Source: Hyphomicrobiales bacterium (GTDB taxonomy: Bacteria > Pseudomonadota > Alphaproteobacteria > Rhizobiales > Beijerinckiaceae). Taken from it: a stretch of 64,000 nucleotides of DNA. The stretch covers positions 16,486-80,485 of the forward strand of contig JAGWTA010000012.1 in NCBI GenBank assembly GCA_028869185.1, in the 5' to 3' direction. The notes below the pieces were generated by a model, which made no database searches, was not told the DNA's origin, and was given only the letters and a program-made list of their open reading frames with translations. Shown here piece after piece: positions 61,685 to 64,000 of this stretch; the first letter of the stretch is position 1; each line of letters opens with the position of its first letter. Position numbers and translations under genes: made by a program.

Positions 61685-62161
61685 ATGACGACGAAAAAGC
61701 CCTTCTGGACGAAACCGCTTGAAGACCTGACGCGCTCAGAATGGGAAAAGCTGTGCGACGGCTGCGGGCGATGCTGTCTGGTTAAACTGGAAGACGAGGA
61801 CACCGGGCGCATTCATTTCACCGATGTCGCCTGCGCGCTGTTCGATTCAGGCGCATGCCGTTGTCGCGATTACGCCAATCGCCAGCGCAAGATTGCCGAT
61901 TGCATCCGGCTGACGCCCGAGACGGTGCGCGCCATTCCCTGGCTGCCGCAAACCTGCGCCTATCGCCTGCGCGCGGAAGGGCGCGATCTTCCCGCCTGGC
62001 ATCCGCTCGTCTCGGGAGATCGCGAAAGCGTTGCGCGCGCCGGCGTTTCGGTGCGCGGCAAGGTGGCTGCATTCGAAGACGATGTCGCGCTGGAGGATTT
62101 GCCCGATTACATCGTGCGCTGGCCCGGCCAATGGCCGCGCAAGGCGGGTCGCAGGAAATAA
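61685..62161 (+). CDS. YcgN/YkgJ-family cysteine cluster protein
   Basis: A 158-residue protein with a cysteine cluster CDGCGRCC (Cys24, Cys27, Cys30, Cys31) and later Cys residues in [18 protein letters not shown] and ADCIRL, the pattern of the UPF0260/YcgN family, a likely zinc- or iron-binding protein. [20 protein letters not shown] is conserved. Function unknown. No signal peptide. ATG at 61685 is preceded by GGAG and AAGG. It converges with the PEP-CTERM-like gene, and a hairpin lies at 62187. Confidence 0.88.
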   Translation: MTTKKPFWTKPLEDLTRSEWEKLCDGCGRCCLVKLEDEDTGRIHFTDVACALFDSGACRCRDYANRQRKIADCIRLTPETVRAIPWLPQTCAYRLRAEGRDLPAWHPLVSGDRESVARAGVSVRGKVAAFEDDVALEDLPDYIVRWPGQWPRKAGRRK

Positions 62162-62186
62162 CGATAGCGCAGGGGTTCAAATGGAA

Positions 62187-62208
62187 AACGGCGCCTTACA
62201 GCGCCGTT
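62187..62208. terminator. Convergent hairpin between YcgN-like and PEP-CTERM-like genes
   Basis: AACGGCGC (62187-62194) pairs perfectly with GCGCCGTT (62201-62208) over 6 nt. On the minus strand the stem is followed by TTTT, and on the plus strand by a weak T stretch, so it may act as a bidirectional terminator. The last codons of the minus gene form its loop and one arm. Confidence 0.55.
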
Positions 62209-62939
62209 CCTGCATTTTCGAGCGGTGGGTTCGCTGCGCGCGGCTGCGCGTCGGGCGGCTTCAGCGCGGCGGCGATGCGGCGACGGCGCCGCAGGCCGAA
62301 GAACAGCGCGCCGCCGAGCCACGACCACAATCCGCCGCCCGGCAAGGGCCCAGGCGCCGCGTTGATCGAAATATTGTCGATCAGCAGCGCATAATTGTTG
62401 TCGCTCAATCCCGACGTATCCTTGAACACCAGCGTGTTGCTGCCCGCCGTCAGGTTGAGAACGATCGACACCAGCGTGTAGCCGTTGTTGGTGCCGCCAA
62501 ACAGCGATTTGCTCGGGAAGCTGTAGGTGTATGTCTGGCCGCCGATCGTGACGGTGAAACTCTGCGCGGCCGTCAAGCCGGGATTGCCATAGGCGAAGGC
62601 GTAGAACTGCAGCGTGTAAGTCCCGGTGGTCGCAACCGTGAACGTCTGCGTCGCCGTCGTTGTCGCGCCGGATGTCGTGTTGTACCACATGTCGAGCGAA
62701 TGCGTGCCGCTCTGCGCATAGGCGGCGCCCGTCAGAATGGGATTGCCGCCGCCGCCGGCGCCGCCATCGGGAACCGAAAACACCCAGCCCGTCGTGCCGC
62801 TCTCGAACGAGCCGTTGCTGATGATCTGCGCCTGCGTGGGCGCGACATGAAGCAGGGCCGCGAACAAAGCGCAAACGAGCGCCGACGCCAGATTGCGCCA
62901 CGCCGTTTTTGCTCTGCTGTGATCCCCAATCGCTTTCAT
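62196..62939 (-). CDS. Secreted protein with PEP-CTERM-like C-terminal anchor
   Basis: A 247-residue exported protein. The signal peptide ends near residue 38 (APTQA). The middle is a beta-sandwich-like domain (IISNGSFESGTTGWVFSVPD, then LQFYAFAYG and LIDNISINA), similar to carbohydrate-binding-like extracellular domains. The end has PLPGGGLWSWLGGALFFG and then RRRRR: a small motif, a membrane helix and a basic cluster, the plan of PEP-CTERM or related sorting signals, though without the exact VPEP. A cleaving exosortase gene is not seen in the window. ATG at 62939, or 62942. A further 24-residue tail follows the basic cluster, which is atypical for a sorting signal. Confidence 0.65.
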   Translation of the reverse strand: MKAIGDHSRAKTAWRNLASALVCALFAALLHVAPTQAQIISNGSFESGTTGWVFSVPDGGAGGGGNPILTGAAYAQSGTHSLDMWYNTTSGATTTATQTFTVATTGTYTLQFYAFAYGNPGLTAAQSFTVTIGGQTYTYSFPSKSLFGGTNNGYTLVSIVLNLTAGSNTLVFKDTSGLSDNNYALLIDNISINAAPGPLPGGGLWSWLGGALFFGLRRRRRIAAALKPPDAQPRAANPPLENAGTAL

Positions 62940-63073
62940 CATATTCTCTTGGCGGCCATCATAATCCGCCGATTTCAAAAAATGTCTGTCATGCGCCGGC
63001 AATACAATGTGACGCATGGCCAATGCTTGCCGTTATGGTGAACGAACCGTTGCGCAGGAAGGTTAACGTCGTC

Positions 63074-63101
63074 TTGACGCGGCCCGCCGCGCCGCTATTT
63101 T
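63074..63101 (+). promoter_or_regulatory. Promoter for the DUF2946 gene
   Basis: TTGACG (63074-63079) and TATTTT (63096-63101) with a 16-bp spacer. Transcription would begin near 63108, only 11 nt before ATG 63119 but 47 nt before ATG 63155, which favours the later start. Confidence 0.5.
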
Positions 63102-63154
63102 GCGGCGGGGTTTGACGCATGGCCGGGGCAGGGTTCTTCAGGCGCGAGAGAAGC

Positions 63155-63526
63155 ATGATCGCATGGGCTGCGATCGCGCTGTTGCTCGCCCAGACCCTGG
63201 CGCTGTTCTCGCCCGTCCGCGTCGCCGCGCCCGGCTATTCGGCGGCGCTTGCGGAACTGGCGGCGCTGCCCGGCGTCGCAAAGTCGCAGCTCGTCCTGTG
63301 CGTCAACGATCCGGCGACGCCCGGCGCGCCGGCGCATGATCATCATGACGGCGATTGTCCGCTCTGTCTGACCTTCGGCCACGCGCTGGCTGCGCCGGTC
63401 GCCATCGCCTTTGTCGCGCCATCGCGCCGCGCCGCGCAGGCTGTTCGCGCGCCGGTTCGCTACGCGGCGCCGCGCGCGCCGCCCAATGTCGCGAGCCGCC
63501 CGCGCGGTCCTCCCGCTTTCGTCTGA
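63155..63526 (+). CDS. DUF2946-like exported protein
   Basis: A 123-residue protein with a signal-like hydrophobic start (MIAWAAIALLLAQTLALFSP). A histidine- and cysteine-containing segment HDHHDGDCPLCLTFGHA (about 77-95) follows, as in DUF2946 proteins, which are small and often near copper or cobalt uptake genes; it may bind a metal. The remaining C-terminus is Arg/Pro/Ala rich. I prefer the ATG at 63155 because of promoter position and GAGAG before it; ATG 63119 gives a 135-residue form. Confidence 0.7.
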   Translation: MIAWAAIALLLAQTLALFSPVRVAAPGYSAALAELAALPGVAKSQLVLCVNDPATPGAPAHDHHDGDCPLCLTFGHALAAPVAIAFVAPSRRAAQAVRAPVRYAAPRAPPNVASRPRGPPAFV

Positions 63527-63595
63527 CGCACATAACTGCGCGCTTGCAGCGCGCGTTTTGCCGCCGCGCGCGGCTTCCAGACGAGATCGCACATC

Positions 63596-64000
63596 ATGAG
63601 CAATGTTTCGACAGCGCGTTTCGCGCGCCTGATTTCCGTCGGCTGCATTTTGACGGCCGCCTTCACGCCCGTGGCCGCGCAGGCCTGCGCCTGCGGTTGC
63701 GGCGTTTTCGACATCGCCTCCGTCGGTGTCGCGCCAAACGGCGCCGACACCGGATGGACGGCGTTTTTGCGCTACGGCCAGAACGACCAGCGCCAGAACT
63801 GGGCGGGGTCGAGCCGCATTTCCGGCGCATGGAACGCCGACCGGCGCATCACGACGTCGTTTCTGACCTTCGGCGCCCAATACATGATCAATCGCGACTG
63901 GGGCGTGATGGTCGAGGCGCCCTTCGTGAAGCGCGCATTCACAACCGTTTGGGATGCCGATACCGGGGCGACGGGAACCTATCATCTCGGCGCCTTTGGC
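63596..64000 (+). CDS. Putative outer-membrane protein, 5' part only
   Basis: The first 135 codons of a longer gene cut by the window edge. A signal peptide (1-30) is followed by a cysteine-rich start of the mature protein (CACGCGVFDI, Cys31, 33, 35). Next come amphipathic strands alternating polar and hydrophobic residues (GWTAFLRYGQND, TSFLTFGAQYMINRDWGVMV), as in outer-membrane beta-barrels. The type resembles exported proteins found beside DUF2946 genes. A role in metal handling is a guess from the cysteines and the neighbour. ATG at 63596. Confidence 0.65.
   Translation, partial: MSNVSTARFARLISVGCILTAAFTPVAAQACACGCGVFDIASVGVAPNGADTGWTAFLRYGQNDQRQNWAGSSRISGAWNADRRITTSFLTFGAQYMINRDWGVMVEAPFVKRAFTTVWDADTGATGTYHLGAFG

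Overview
The window is about 64 kb of high-GC chromosome from an alphaproteobacterium, most likely a member of the Hyphomicrobiales (Rhizobiales) and perhaps close to the Beijerinckiaceae/Methylocystaceae. The inference rests on gene families: a MucR regulator, TIGR02301, DUF1491, DUF2336, DUF5330, DUF6456, paired DUF1254/DUF1214 proteins, a DivJ-like kinase and a small FDGxW secreted protein are typical of that order. There are about 65 protein genes, packed tightly and often coupled by ATGA or TGATG overlaps. I recognised no tRNA, rRNA, CRISPR array, insertion sequence or prophage. One gene (12711-14678) stands out as recently acquired by its base composition.

Layout. 1-2765: glyQ (3' end), a CDGSH iron-sulfur protein and glyS. 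2781-12529: mostly minus-strand housekeeping and unknown genes (YghU-type glutathione transferase, a TIGR02301-Nudix-pdxH operon, a YyaL-like thioredoxin-fold protein, an ABC-F ATPase), plus a large patatin-like protein on the plus strand. 12711-14678: a solitary OLD-type ATPase/TOPRIM nuclease, AT-richer than its surroundings. 14773-32897: a metabolic block holding both methylmalonyl-CoA mutase subunits and the chaperone GTPase MeaB at three separate sites, with a five-gene branched-chain amino acid type ABC transporter, ygfZ, a dihydroorotase-like enzyme and a radical SAM protein between them.

33056-45164: an M20 peptidase, a HerA-like ATPase, a glycosyltransferase-murJ pair divergent from a YdjC/HpnK-type deacetylase, a chemotaxis receptor and two TadE/TadG-like proteins without a tad operon. 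45180-52481: oxidative-stress and repair functions (Fe/Mn superoxide dismutase, MsrB, SufE), oligopeptidase B, MucR with a long AT-rich upstream region, and a small divergent regulatory-looking locus. 52744-60732: a DivJ-like histidine kinase, a peptidoglycan-binding protein, DUF1491, DUF2336, a DUF1254/DUF1214 pair and a PBP1A-type transpeptidase, which together suggest cell-cycle and envelope work. 60905-64000: secreted or cysteine-rich proteins, ending inside a putative outer-membrane protein next to a DUF2946 protein.

How it fits together: the mutase, MeaB and Liv genes would suit catabolism of branched-chain amino acids or propionyl-CoA, or the ethylmalonyl-CoA pathway. MurJ, PBP1A, the lytic transglycosylase-like protein and the peptidoglycan-binding protein serve the cell wall. 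No intact unknown multi-gene system is obvious. The best candidates for new biology are the solitary OLD nuclease, the radical SAM protein with an extra N-terminal cysteine cluster, the dihydroorotase-like enzyme lacking a metal-site histidine, and several RNA or operator structures in intergenic DNA.
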